From: Sneathiella sp.
GTDB lineage: Bacteria; Pseudomonadota; Alphaproteobacteria; Sneathiellales; Sneathiellaceae
DNA: 62,689 bases
Direction: 5' to 3'
Assembly: GCA_021741195.1 (NCBI GenBank)
Contig: JAIOYL010000002.1
Location: 1-62,689 of the forward strand
The position numbers and the translations under genes are program-made. Positions 17,457-26,665 of this stretch are shown one piece after another. Position 1 is the stretch's first letter. Each line of letters opens with the position of its first letter. The notes beneath the pieces were generated by a model, which saw only the letters and a list, made by a program, of their open reading frames with translations, had not been told where the DNA came from and made no database searches.

Positions 17457-18263
17457 TTATCTCTGGCAAACTTTAATTGTCAGCTTCCTTGGCAGGATCG
17501 TCTCCTTGTCCCCGCAGGCTACGTCCAGTTGATCCTGTTCCAGACCTTTGACATCTTCAAGATTCGCTCCTGATAAATTGGCGCCCCAGAACCCGGCGTT
17601 GGACAAATCTGCCCCGGAAAAGTCCGTTTTTATGAGGTCGGAGCGATAGAAATTGGCACGCCGAAGGTCCGCTTCTTCCAGACGCGCGCCGGTGAGATCG
17701 GCGCGGGAAAAATTGGTGTCATTCAATTCCGCATTGGTAAAAATCGCCCCGACCAATACGGAACGCTTGAAATTCACCTCGGTGACCTTTGCATCGCTGA
17801 AATTTGCCCTGGTCAGATTGGTCCGCTTGAAGCTGGCTTTACGTAAATCGGCTTTCTGGAACTTTCCGCCTTCAATTTCAGCGCTTTCAAAATCAGCGCT
17901 CCGCAAATCAGTTTGCCGGAAATTTGCCCCCGTCATGACAGCCTTTTCCATATCCGCGTCCTGCAGGATTGCATTTTCAAGGTCGGCCCCGATCAAGGTC
18001 GCCTTTTCCAGGTCCGAGCGGCGCATGTCTGAATTGATAAGGTTGGCGTTTTTCAGATTAATCTGCTTGAGAATGGAATCCCGCATATTGGCACCCTTCA
18101 AAAAAGCATCGGCAAGGTTCGCAGATTGCAGCTTCGCTCCCCGGAGGTCGCAACCACCACAGCTTCCTGTTTTCTTTAAGCCTTCCAGGTCTTTTCCATT
18201 AAACGCCAAGGGAGCTGTCGTCATGAGGACGAGAAACAACATGCTTAAAACTGACGTTTTCAT
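17457..18263 (-). CDS. Exported pentapeptide-repeat protein
   Basis: This is a 268-residue protein with a signal peptide (residues 1-20, ending PLAF) and then a nearly uninterrupted run of A(D/N)LxxA pentapeptides from about residue 35 to 250, which would fold into a right-handed quadrilateral beta-helix. A C-x-x-C pair (CGGC) precedes the first coil and two more cysteines lie in the tail (DVACGD and the C-terminal VCQR), possibly disulfide-linked caps. Exported members have no general known role. A family-wide relation to gyrase-protecting pentapeptide proteins is unlikely given the signal peptide. Confidence 0.88.
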   Translation of the reverse strand: MKTSVLSMLFLVLMTTAPLAFNGKDLEGLKKTGSCGGCDLRGAKLQSANLADAFLKGANMRDSILKQINLKNANLINSDMRRSDLEKATLIGADLENAILQDADMEKAVMTGANFRQTDLRSADFESAEIEGGKFQKADLRKASFKRTNLTRANFSDAKVTEVNFKRSVLVGAIFTNAELNDTNFSRADLTGARLEEADLRRANFYRSDLIKTDFSGADLSNAGFWGANLSGANLEDVKGLEQDQLDVACGDKETILPRKLTIKVCQR

Positions 18264-18428
18264 ACAAATACTCCCGCAAGATTGGTTAGTGCCGCTTTGA
18301 CATTATACCCTAAACTAACGGATTATATTCTCAATTCAAACCATGATGATATTTGACATGATAAATTCCGGCTGCCAAACTCCCCGCCAAAGCAAGAATA
18401 ATAAACTTTGTAAAGGTACTCTCACATA

Positions 18429-19070
18429 ATGATAGCAGCCGTTCTCTGGGATTTCGGTGGAGTCCTGACGACAAGCCCGTTTGAAGCGTTTTCTCGATTT
18501 GAAAATGAGAATAATCTGCCGCTAGATTTTATCCGGAAAATAAATTCAATAAATCCTGACGCAAATGCCTGGGCGAAGTTTGAGCGAAGCGAAGTCACGC
18601 TCGAGGAATTTGATTTTTTGTTCAAGGAGGAGAGTGCGCGGCTCGGACATGCCATTCCAGGCAGTGAGATCATTCAACTGCTGGCAGGAGATATCCGCCC
18701 CAACATGGTGAATGCCCTTAAAATCTGTTCGGAGCAATTCAACTGCACCTGTCTCACAAATAACGTCTCTGCAGGCAAAGGCCCGGGAATGACGCGGGAC
18801 GAAGCCGCGCAAGCCGAAGTCAATGAGGTTATGGCCTTGTTCCGTCAGGTTATTGAATCGAGTAAAATAGGTCTTCGCAAACCGGATCCCCGGATTTACG
18901 AATATGCCTGCGAGCAGATGGGCGTTACGCCGGATCAGGTTGTTTATCTTGACGATCTTGGAATTAATCTGAAACCCGCCGCCCAAATGGGAATGAAAAC
19001 AATCAAAGTGGTGAGCGAAGAGCAGGCATTGCGTGATCTCGAAGCTGCCGTCGGCCTGTCATTCTCTTAA
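18429..19070 (+). CDS. HAD-IA family phosphatase
   Basis: This 213-residue protein has the HAD motif I WDFGGVLT, a helical cap (about residues 18-85), motif II in TCLTNN, motif III lysine in GLRKPDP and motif IV in YLDDLGINL. The FGGVLT variant places it near the phosphatase domain of epoxide hydrolases and ACAD10/11-type proteins. The substrate is unknown. It is followed 25 bp downstream by the nitronate-monooxygenase-like gene, probably in one operon. The ribosome-binding site is weak (AAAGG 12 nt before the ATG). Confidence 0.87.
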   Translation: MIAAVLWDFGGVLTTSPFEAFSRFENENNLPLDFIRKINSINPDANAWAKFERSEVTLEEFDFLFKEESARLGHAIPGSEIIQLLAGDIRPNMVNALKICSEQFNCTCLTNNVSAGKGPGMTRDEAAQAEVNEVMALFRQVIESSKIGLRKPDPRIYEYACEQMGVTPDQVVYLDDLGINLKPAAQMGMKTIKVVSEEQALRDLEAAVGLSFS

Positions 19071-19095
19071 AATAAATAGAAAACAAGGAAATAAT

Positions 19096-19998
19096 ATGAA
19101 CCGGGTCCTCCAGCACACGGGCAGTAAATATCCAGTCATTCAGGCGCCGATGGGCTGGATCGCAAGGTCGCCGCTCGCGTCCGCGGTCTGTAACGCCGGT
19201 GGATTGGGAATCATTGAAACGTCCTCAGGGGAGACGGAAAACTGCATTCGTGAAATCGAGAAAATGAGGGAACTGACAGACGCTCCTTTCGGCATTAATC
19301 TGCCGCTCCTTTTCCTGCGCGACGAAAACATGATCAAGTTCGTCGCTGAATGCGGCGTTAAGTTTGTGACGACCTCCGCGGGCAATCCGGCCAAACTGAT
19401 CGAAATACTGAAGGCCCACGATATTATCGTCTATCATGCCGTTCCGACGGTCAAATCGGCACTGAAAGCCGTGGAGGCGGGTGTCGACGGCCTGATTGTT
19501 GAAGGATCGGAAGGCGGCGGTTTCAAGAACCCTGAAGAAGTCTCGACATTGGTCCTCCTGCAGGCCATTCGCGATCACGTCGATGTTCCAATGGTGGCGG
19601 CCGCCTTTGCCGTCGGCGCGGAGGCCGTGCAAATGGGAACGCGGCTTGTGTCCTGCAAGGAAAGCCCGGTTCACCCCAATTACAAGCAGGCGATAATTGA
19701 TGCCGAAGATACTGGAACTTATGTTCTGAACAAGAAATCGACGCCCTGCATTCGCGCGCTCAAAACGGAACGCACCTCGAAAATATTTGAGGAAGGGCTG
19801 ATGCCCGCCGATACCTTCAAACATATCCAGGATCTCTATTTTGGGGGCGATATGGAGGCAAGCGTTGGTCTTGCAGGTCAATCAGCGAGCTTGATCAAAG
19901 AACAGAAATCCGCAGCCGATGTTGTCGATGAAACCATCAAGGGATTTTGGCAGATATCGTCGCGCATGGGCTCTTTGGCGAGCAGTTCCAGTTTCTAA
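19096..19998 (+). CDS. Nitronate monooxygenase-like protein lacking the FMN-phosphate loop
   Basis: This 300-residue TIM-barrel protein of the 2-nitropropane dioxygenase/NMO family starts at ATG 19096 after AAGGAA. Family features present are QAPMGWIA at the N-terminus, GGLGIIE, VEGSEGGGF and the QMGTR strand. The strand that should read '...VAAGGI(A/C)DxRGxAAA...' instead reads VPMVAAAFAVGAEAVQMGTR, so about 10-11 residues holding the FMN-phosphate GGI loop are absent without breaking the frame. The protein may therefore be inactive or bind flavin differently. Class II NMOs oxidise alkyl nitronates; some relatives are FabK-like enoyl-ACP reductases. Confidence 0.8.
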   Translation: MNRVLQHTGSKYPVIQAPMGWIARSPLASAVCNAGGLGIIETSSGETENCIREIEKMRELTDAPFGINLPLLFLRDENMIKFVAECGVKFVTTSAGNPAKLIEILKAHDIIVYHAVPTVKSALKAVEAGVDGLIVEGSEGGGFKNPEEVSTLVLLQAIRDHVDVPMVAAAFAVGAEAVQMGTRLVSCKESPVHPNYKQAIIDAEDTGTYVLNKKSTPCIRALKTERTSKIFEEGLMPADTFKHIQDLYFGGDMEASVGLAGQSASLIKEQKSAADVVDETIKGFWQISSRMGSLASSSSF

Positions 19999-20008
19999 GT
20001 AATGTCGA

Positions 20009-22255
20009 TTATTTGGATTCAGCCCGGAATACACCATCCCACTCCTCCGGTGGCGGCGTATTTTTGAAGCTGCTAATCCGTCCGTGATAAAGATGGGCAA
20101 ATTTCTCTAAACGGGGATTTAGCGCTTCGATAATGGCTAGTTTTGCAAGCGCATCATCCCATTTTTTTGCGAGATAGATATCCAAAAATTCCTCGATCTT
20201 CATTTTCGCTTCCAGAAATTCGGGTGTCTGGGCCTGCACTTCGTCGCCCAGAAGTCCAAAGATTTTGACGGCTTCCTGCTTTCCCTTCACGGCAATCAGG
20301 TCAAGTTCGATCATGGCATATCCGGGAATGGCGCGGGCTGTACTTTCGCCAAGGATGATACTGAAACCATATTCCTTGGTTTGGCCCTCAAGCCGAGAGG
20401 CAAGATTGACCGGATCGCCAAGAACAGAATAGTCGAACCGTTGTTCGGATCCCAGGTTTCCAACGATACAAACGCCCGTATTAAGCCCGATACCGACGCG
20501 AAGCGCTTTGAAATGCCTACTTTCTTCTTCCGCCTCGCGTTTGAGTTCGGCGTTGAGTGCCGCAAGCCGGACAATCATTTTGAGGGCGGCGTCAGCCGCA
20601 TCTTTGGGATGATGTGCATTTTCAAGCGGCGCGTTCCAGAAGGCCATGATGGAATCACCCATATATTTGTCAATTGTGCCATTATGCTCGAGAATTTCTC
20701 CCGTCATAGGTGTCAAGAAGCGGTTGATCAGATGGGTGAGGCCCTGCGGATCATGCTTGTATCCCTCCGATATGAGGGTGAATTCGCGGACGTCACAGAA
20801 CATGAAAGTCATTTCCCGCTCCTCTCCACCGAGAACCAGACTGTCGGGAGAGGCGGAAAGGCGTTTTACGAGCTCTGGTGAAAGATAATGGGCAAATGCC
20901 GTCCGGATGCGGGTTCGCTCCTGTTCCGTCCCGCGGTAATTGGAATACACCAGGGTAATATAAACAAGGATGGACAATACTAAAGTATAGGACACATCAA
21001 TCAGGACCGACTGATAAACAAAGAAATACGCGGACGACGTTATGGCGGTGGTGGCAACAAAGGTCAGCAAGCCCAGAGTCGTTCGCGCACCGAACAGCGG
21101 GACGAGAATGATAAGGGTGAGGCCTGTTAGTAATGTGCCCAGCCACTCAAATATCGCGATGAAATCCGGACGGAACAGGTAGGTTTGCGTCAAGATATTC
21201 TCCAGCAGCTGCAAATGCATTTCCACGCCTGGCAAGTTTGCCGCAAGCGGAGATGCGCGAAGGTCTTTCAGGCCAGCCGCAGACGTACCAACCAGAACCA
21301 GTTTTCCCGCCAGCTGGCGTTCATTTACGGCGCCGGTAATAACATCAACGGCAGAGACATAAAGGCTCGGATCAAATTCCGAATATTTTACCCAGACGCG
21401 TCCTTTCGTATCAGTGGGCACCAGTGTTCCGGCAACTTTAAACCCGATGATCCCATTTTCATTTGCCTGAATAACGACGTTTCGTCCTGTTGCAACACGA
21501 AGCATATCAAGCGCCAGGGAGGGAACTATTTCGTTGCCGACCCGGTTGGCGAGTGGAATGCGCCGGACAATGCCGTCGAAATCCTGATCAAGACTGATCA
21601 TGCCTCTCCCGGCGGCGGCCTCGTCCAGTTCATCAATATTCCCGATCAAAGCCGGATAGCTTTTCAAATGTTCTTTTGGATCCTGACCGAGAACGGCGAA
21701 TGAGGGGATTCTGTCGAGCCCGTAATTATTGGCGCCTGCACTTTCGGGGCTAACGGAAATGCCGAGGACGACGCGACTGTTTCGGATTTTGTCTGCAAAT
21801 ATTCTGTCGAATGAGGGAAGGGTGGCTAGTTTGGATTTTATATCCGGGGACAGTCCTTCTATATTCTGTGACATCTTGTTTGGTGAAAGACGATCCGATT
21901 CGGCGAACAACATATCGAAACCGATAACCACCGCCCCGCTTTTTGTGGTATTTTCCACAAGTTTGGCGAGATAAGAGCGGGGCCATGGCCATTGACCCAG
22001 ATTTAGAAGGCTGTTTTCATCAATGTTGACAACCACAACCGGGCGTGGATATTTGACTTCCCGTGGCAAGGACTGCTGGTAGAAATCGAATATGCGATCC
22101 CGGAAGGTTGAAAGCAACGGGGGATCATATATTTGCAGGAACAGACCGGCAAAAAGCAGAATGAGAGCTGGAAATCTGCCGCTTTTAGTAAAAAACAGCC
22201 ATTTCCTCAGCCGCCCGTTCCTTCTGCCTTTCCCAACTGATGCCTTGTCCGCCAT
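20009..22255 (-). CDS. CHASE2 sensor adenylate/guanylate cyclase (class III)
   Basis: This 748-residue membrane protein has an N-terminal helix (about 25-45), a large extracytoplasmic CHASE2 domain (about 50-365, containing VVVVNIDENSL and GQWPWPR), three closely spaced helices (about 380-440) and a class III cyclase domain (about 470-640). The metal-binding aspartates are in FMFCDVREFT and YMGDSIMAFW, and LGDPVNLASRLEG carries the substrate-positioning residues. It should make cAMP (possibly cGMP) in response to an outside signal. ATG 22255 follows GGAGAG; a TTG at 22285 would add 10 residues. It is divergent from the RTX protein gene. Confidence 0.93.
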   Translation of the reverse strand: MADKASVGKGRRNGRLRKWLFFTKSGRFPALILLFAGLFLQIYDPPLLSTFRDRIFDFYQQSLPREVKYPRPVVVVNIDENSLLNLGQWPWPRSYLAKLVENTTKSGAVVIGFDMLFAESDRLSPNKMSQNIEGLSPDIKSKLATLPSFDRIFADKIRNSRVVLGISVSPESAGANNYGLDRIPSFAVLGQDPKEHLKSYPALIGNIDELDEAAAGRGMISLDQDFDGIVRRIPLANRVGNEIVPSLALDMLRVATGRNVVIQANENGIIGFKVAGTLVPTDTKGRVWVKYSEFDPSLYVSAVDVITGAVNERQLAGKLVLVGTSAAGLKDLRASPLAANLPGVEMHLQLLENILTQTYLFRPDFIAIFEWLGTLLTGLTLIILVPLFGARTTLGLLTFVATTAITSSAYFFVYQSVLIDVSYTLVLSILVYITLVYSNYRGTEQERTRIRTAFAHYLSPELVKRLSASPDSLVLGGEEREMTFMFCDVREFTLISEGYKHDPQGLTHLINRFLTPMTGEILEHNGTIDKYMGDSIMAFWNAPLENAHHPKDAADAALKMIVRLAALNAELKREAEEESRHFKALRVGIGLNTGVCIVGNLGSEQRFDYSVLGDPVNLASRLEGQTKEYGFSIILGESTARAIPGYAMIELDLIAVKGKQEAVKIFGLLGDEVQAQTPEFLEAKMKIEEFLDIYLAKKWDDALAKLAIIEALNPRLEKFAHLYHGRISSFKNTPPPEEWDGVFRAESK

Positions 22256-22285
22256 TTGCTCTCCGGTCTCCGGTGCGTCGTTCAA

Positions 22286-22543
22286 CCTGCTGGCCCAGTT
22301 TATAGGATATTTGGCGATTAACTATAACTGGCAAAAATTTTATGAATTTTGTTCCAAATGTGGCATACTGAGACCATCGGCGTTATATTACTTTCTATTC
22401 AGTTTCAAAGTATTTTTATTTAATTTATTGAAAGTCTCGACAAGTATTTTTTATTACGTGAATTAGAAAAGCGAATATTCCCGTTATTCTTAATGGGCGG
22501 GAGAATTCGTTAAATTACTATATTCGGCCATTGGGGTTAAATA
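22286..22543. promoter_or_regulatory. Divergent regulatory region between the CHASE2 cyclase and the RTX protein
   Basis: About 260 bp, strongly AT-rich towards the RTX gene, with no reading frame of note. An imperfect inverted repeat (CCAGTTTATAG at 22295-22305 and CTATAACTGG at 22322-22331) lies just upstream of the cyclase start and could be an operator or leader hairpin. No CtrA-type box is evident. Confidence 0.4.
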
Positions 22544-25500
22544 ATGAAGACGAATTTTAATAGCGACCTCAACGGCAAATCTCTTGCTGACTATCATGTT
22601 GCTGATGACCGGTCTATTCGTCTTGGAGACGAAATCAAGCCTCTTGTCGCGGAATATAGCCGCGAAGGTGTCGATCTGATGCTGACCGCGGACAATGGCG
22701 ATTACATAACCATACATGATTATTTCACGTCTTTTCCGGGGGTGGATATTGTCACATCGGGCGGCGCGAGAATTCCATCGGATGTTGTCAGCAAATTGGC
22801 TGGCCCCGGGCCGCTTGCACAATCTTCAAATGTCCAGAATGATGCCGGTGGACCGATCGGTGAAGTCACGAAACTGGAGGGAACGGTTGTCGCCAAGCAT
22901 ACCGATGGCACGGCGGAAGAGCTGGTCGAGGGCGGGTCTGTCTATCAGGGCGACGTTCTGGAAACGGGGGAAGGTTCCTCTTTTACACTCGTCTTTGCGG
23001 ACAATACCCAGTTTACGATGGGCGAAAATGGCAGGGCTGTTCTCGATGAGATGATATACAACCCGTCCACGGGCAGCGGTAATTTTGGCATCTCACTATT
23101 GCAGGGCGTGTTCTCTCTCGTCAGTGGCCAGATTGCGAAAGACAATCATGATAACGTTGATGTCAGAACGCCGGTGGGAACGATAGGCATTCGCGGCACA
23201 AGCTGGTCAGGGAACATCAAGGCCATTGGCGAGGACTCCATTTTTACGCTTTTTACCGGCGCAATTGTTGTCACCAACGAAGCCGGCTCACAGGCACTGA
23301 CTCTGCCAAACCAGACGGTGATCGTCACCAGTTTCTCCTCCTTGCCGAGCGTTCCGTTCATCATGACGGGCGAGCAGCTTTTTAATGTGTATGGGGAGGC
23401 TTTGCGGCTGATCAACCCGAACTGGTTCGATGACGAGGATAATTTTGATCCGGACAAAATTTCACCGGAAGCGGGTGGCAGGCGGGCATATCACGACGGC
23501 GGCGCAAATTTTCAGGCATATTCAGAGCAGGGAATTGATGGAGGAGCGTCCATCAGTGACCTGCTGAAGTCGGCGGATTTACTGGGTGGAACGGACTTGA
23601 AACTCTATAATCCGGTCACGGGAGAGGAGATTGTGGGCGTCGGCCCGCAGACAAGTTTGAACGTAAATGCGGTCGTTGATCCGACATCGGGCGCCGTGAA
23701 TGGTTTTGAGATCGTGATCACCTTGAATGAGCCGGTCAATTTGCCAGTGACGATCACTTATGAAATTCGTTCAGGTTCCGCGACATCGACGGACACCGGG
23801 TTGCCGGGTGATGTGGATTTTGTCGGACTGGGGGATGGAACAATTATCATTCCGCCGGGGCAGACGACAGCTAAATTCTCAATTACGGTCGTCGAAGATG
23901 CCGTTATCGAAAATGTGGAATTCTTTATTGTTCAACTGACGGGTGCGGAGAACGCGGATATCAATGTTACCTCCAGTCAGGCGCTGGTTGTCATCACGGA
24001 CGATGATATCGGCGTTATTTCTATTGGTGATGTGACGGTAGCGGGTGTTGATCTCGGTGCAAGCGGCGTGACGGTTGGCGAGGGTGCAGGGGTCATTGCC
24101 TATCAACTTGTTCTGGATAAAGCGGTGGCGCCGGGCGTGACCGTCAGCGTTGATTATGTCATTACTGGAAGCGCAACAGCGGGCAGTGATTATACGACTG
24201 ACGCGGTACAGACCGTGACGTTTTTTGGCGGTACGACCGGCCTTGTGCCAGGCGCAACGGCGACAATCAATATCCCGATTATTGATGATAACCTTTTCGA
24301 AGGACCGGAGAGTCTGACGCTGACGATTGTTGGTGGATCCAGCAATGCTGTGGCGGATGCGGACGCCAATTCCTTTACAGTGACAATCGAAAATAACGAT
24401 CTTCCGGTTGTGATCGCGGAGCCACCGCAGGCCGATCTTGATGAAGCAAGTAATGGTGACACGGTCGAGGGCGGATCTCTCGGTATCGGCAGCGGCAGTG
24501 GCAGTATTGCGGCCGTTAATTTCGATGCGGTGCAGACGGATTTTGACACTGCGAATTTAACGTCGGGCGGCGTACCAATTGTCCTCAGTGGCCAGGGAAC
24601 AAATGTTCTTGTAGGTACTGCCGACACTCAGACCATTTTCACCGTCACTCTCAATACAGACGGGACTTATGATGTTGTTCTCGACGGCCCCATTGATCAT
24701 ATTGATACTCTCGGGAATAACCTCTCGACATTGGCCTTTGATCTCGCATTTTCGGTGCTCGATATAAATGGCTCGTCCGCATCCGGATCTTTTACAGTTG
24801 ATGTCAATGACAGTGTTCCGGTTCTTGGAGCTGCAAGCAGTCTCATCGTGGACGAGGATGACCTTCCGGGCGGGAGCGATATAACACCGGAATCGACCAC
24901 AGATACAGGGACGGCGCTGATCAATTTTGGGCTGGATGGGCCGGGTACAGTTGCGCTTGATATTAGTGGACTTCCGGATGTTACATCTCGAGGGGATCCT
25001 GTCGAATATGATTTAATGACGCTTGGCGACGGGGTCACACAGCGTGTAACGGCAGTTGCGATGCCAGACAGTGGAATTCCTCGCACCGTCTTTACACTCG
25101 ATTTCGGTCCGAATGGCGTTGGCGATAACTACGGCTATACGATGACTTTGAGTGATGTCATCGATCATACGGGAGTAGGAGAGGTCGGTCGGGATTTCAG
25201 CTTCGGATATGACGTAATCGACCAGGACGGATCTATGGTTTCGGGCCTTTTTACCGCGACGATTGTCGACGATGTGCCGATTGCCAGCCCCGACGATGTT
25301 GTTCTGCCAGCTCCGCAATTGCCGGCCTATGATCTGGTTTTCGTTCTTGATACGTCAGGCTCGATGGGGCAGAGCGTTGCTGGGGGAAGCGGAACGAAAA
25401 TGGCCGTATTGAAACAGGCTGTTGCCAACGTACTCGATGAATATGAACTGGCGTCAAGGGCAGTGAATATTACAATTATTGCTTTTGCCAGCGCTTCCAG

Positions 25501-26665
25501 CGTTGTCTTCGAAGGATCATCGATTTCGGATGCGCAGGCCTTCATTAACGATCCTGGCAACCTTGTGCCAAGTGGCGCGACCAATTATGCGGCTGCGCTC
25601 GCGGATACGGCAACTGGCGCTCAGGGCGTTCTCAGCGCAGATTTGGCTGATCCGGCATTTTCGGATTATAATATGACGGTTTATTTTATTTCAGACGGCG
25701 CGCCCAGCAGTGGTTCCGGTGTGCCGACAGGCGGAGGAAATGTCTGGCAGGAATTTGTCGACAGCAATGGTATCGAAGTTGTCGCTGTTGGGCTTGGGTC
25801 GGGTACGAGCACGCCGGAATTGGCCAAGGTTGAAAATGCCGGTGACGATCCGACAATCGTTATCAATCCCAATGATCTTGGAACGGTTCTGGTCGATAGC
25901 ATTCCGGTTGTTGAAGTTGATAACGTCGTGAGCTCCGGGTCCGTGGACCAGATCGGCGCCGACGACGGTACGGTGACCTCATTGAGCTACAACGGCGCTT
26001 CCTATGATATCCCGCAAAATGGAGACTCGTTGGTTTTGGATACGGCGCTGGGCGGAAGTATTTCCATAGACGCTGCGGGAAATTACACTTATACCGCGCC
26101 GCAATCAGTTGAACCGGGATCCGTAGAAAGTTTCGAATATTTCCTGACTGATGGAGACGGGGATATCAGCAGCGCCATCCTTTCCTTTACTTTTGTCGAA
26201 AATATTGCGGGTGGCCTCATCGCGTTTGCGGCCTTTGCACCGCAACTGAATTTGATTGAGGGAACAGACGGCAGCGAGGTTTTGTTCGGTACCGATGCGT
26301 CCGAAATCATATCGGGCCTCGGGGGTGCGGATACGCTGCAGGGAAATGGCGGCAACGATATCCTCATTGGGGGTGATGGTGCTGATGTGTTTGCATTTAC
26401 AGGCGCCGACACAGGCGATGTGACGATCACCGATTTTATTGTAGCTCTAGACAGCATTGATCTGGACAAGATTTTTGATGATCTTGGTATCCTCGTTGCG
26501 GATCGCGGGCAGGGAAATGCCTGGCAGTTATCGGAAATAGATGGCAAGGCCGCACTTACTTTTGTCGCGGCTGATACACCTACAATCCACTTCGAGAATT
26601 ATATCAATCCGGATGTACAGGCGCTGGACGATATCGCGGCAAAAATAGTTGTCGATCAATCCTAG
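22544..26665 (+). CDS. Giant secreted FecR/Calx-beta/vWA/RTX repeat protein (putative adhesin)
   Basis: This 1373-residue acidic protein has no Sec signal. Domains in order: a FecR-like domain (about 105-245, with VDVRTPVGTIGIRGTSWSG), two Calx-beta repeats (about 365-490 and 490-620), one or two type I secretion-associated beta repeats (about 630-910), a von Willebrand A domain with an intact MIDAS (DTSGSMG, about 926-1120), a VCBS/cadherin-like repeat (about 1125-1220), and a short RTX block (GGADTLQGNGGNDILIGGDG, about 1240-1285) before a C-terminal secretion tail. This is the layout of type I-secreted adhesins. No ABC exporter genes are nearby. GGGG lies upstream of the ATG. Confidence 0.9.
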   Translation: MKTNFNSDLNGKSLADYHVADDRSIRLGDEIKPLVAEYSREGVDLMLTADNGDYITIHDYFTSFPGVDIVTSGGARIPSDVVSKLAGPGPLAQSSNVQNDAGGPIGEVTKLEGTVVAKHTDGTAEELVEGGSVYQGDVLETGEGSSFTLVFADNTQFTMGENGRAVLDEMIYNPSTGSGNFGISLLQGVFSLVSGQIAKDNHDNVDVRTPVGTIGIRGTSWSGNIKAIGEDSIFTLFTGAIVVTNEAGSQALTLPNQTVIVTSFSSLPSVPFIMTGEQLFNVYGEALRLINPNWFDDEDNFDPDKISPEAGGRRAYHDGGANFQAYSEQGIDGGASISDLLKSADLLGGTDLKLYNPVTGEEIVGVGPQTSLNVNAVVDPTSGAVNGFEIVITLNEPVNLPVTITYEIRSGSATSTDTGLPGDVDFVGLGDGTIIIPPGQTTAKFSITVVEDAVIENVEFFIVQLTGAENADINVTSSQALVVITDDDIGVISIGDVTVAGVDLGASGVTVGEGAGVIAYQLVLDKAVAPGVTVSVDYVITGSATAGSDYTTDAVQTVTFFGGTTGLVPGATATINIPIIDDNLFEGPESLTLTIVGGSSNAVADADANSFTVTIENNDLPVVIAEPPQADLDEASNGDTVEGGSLGIGSGSGSIAAVNFDAVQTDFDTANLTSGGVPIVLSGQGTNVLVGTADTQTIFTVTLNTDGTYDVVLDGPIDHIDTLGNNLSTLAFDLAFSVLDINGSSASGSFTVDVNDSVPVLGAASSLIVDEDDLPGGSDITPESTTDTGTALINFGLDGPGTVALDISGLPDVTSRGDPVEYDLMTLGDGVTQRVTAVAMPDSGIPRTVFTLDFGPNGVGDNYGYTMTLSDVIDHTGVGEVGRDFSFGYDVIDQDGSMVSGLFTATIVDDVPIASPDDVVLPAPQLPAYDLVFVLDTSGSMGQSVAGGSGTKMAVLKQAVANVLDEYELASRAVNITIIAFASASSVVFEGSSISDAQAFINDPGNLVPSGATNYAAALADTATGAQGVLSADLADPAFSDYNMTVYFISDGAPSSGSGVPTGGGNVWQEFVDSNGIEVVAVGLGSGTSTPELAKVENAGDDPTIVINPNDLGTVLVDSIPVVEVDNVVSSGSVDQIGADDGTVTSLSYNGASYDIPQNGDSLVLDTALGGSISIDAAGNYTYTAPQSVEPGSVESFEYFLTDGDGDISSAILSFTFVENIAGGLIAFAAFAPQLNLIEGTDGSEVLFGTDASEIISGLGGADTLQGNGGNDILIGGDGADVFAFTGADTGDVTITDFIVALDSIDLDKIFDDLGILVADRGQGNAWQLSEIDGKAALTFVAADTPTIHFENYINPDVQALDDIAAKIVVDQS

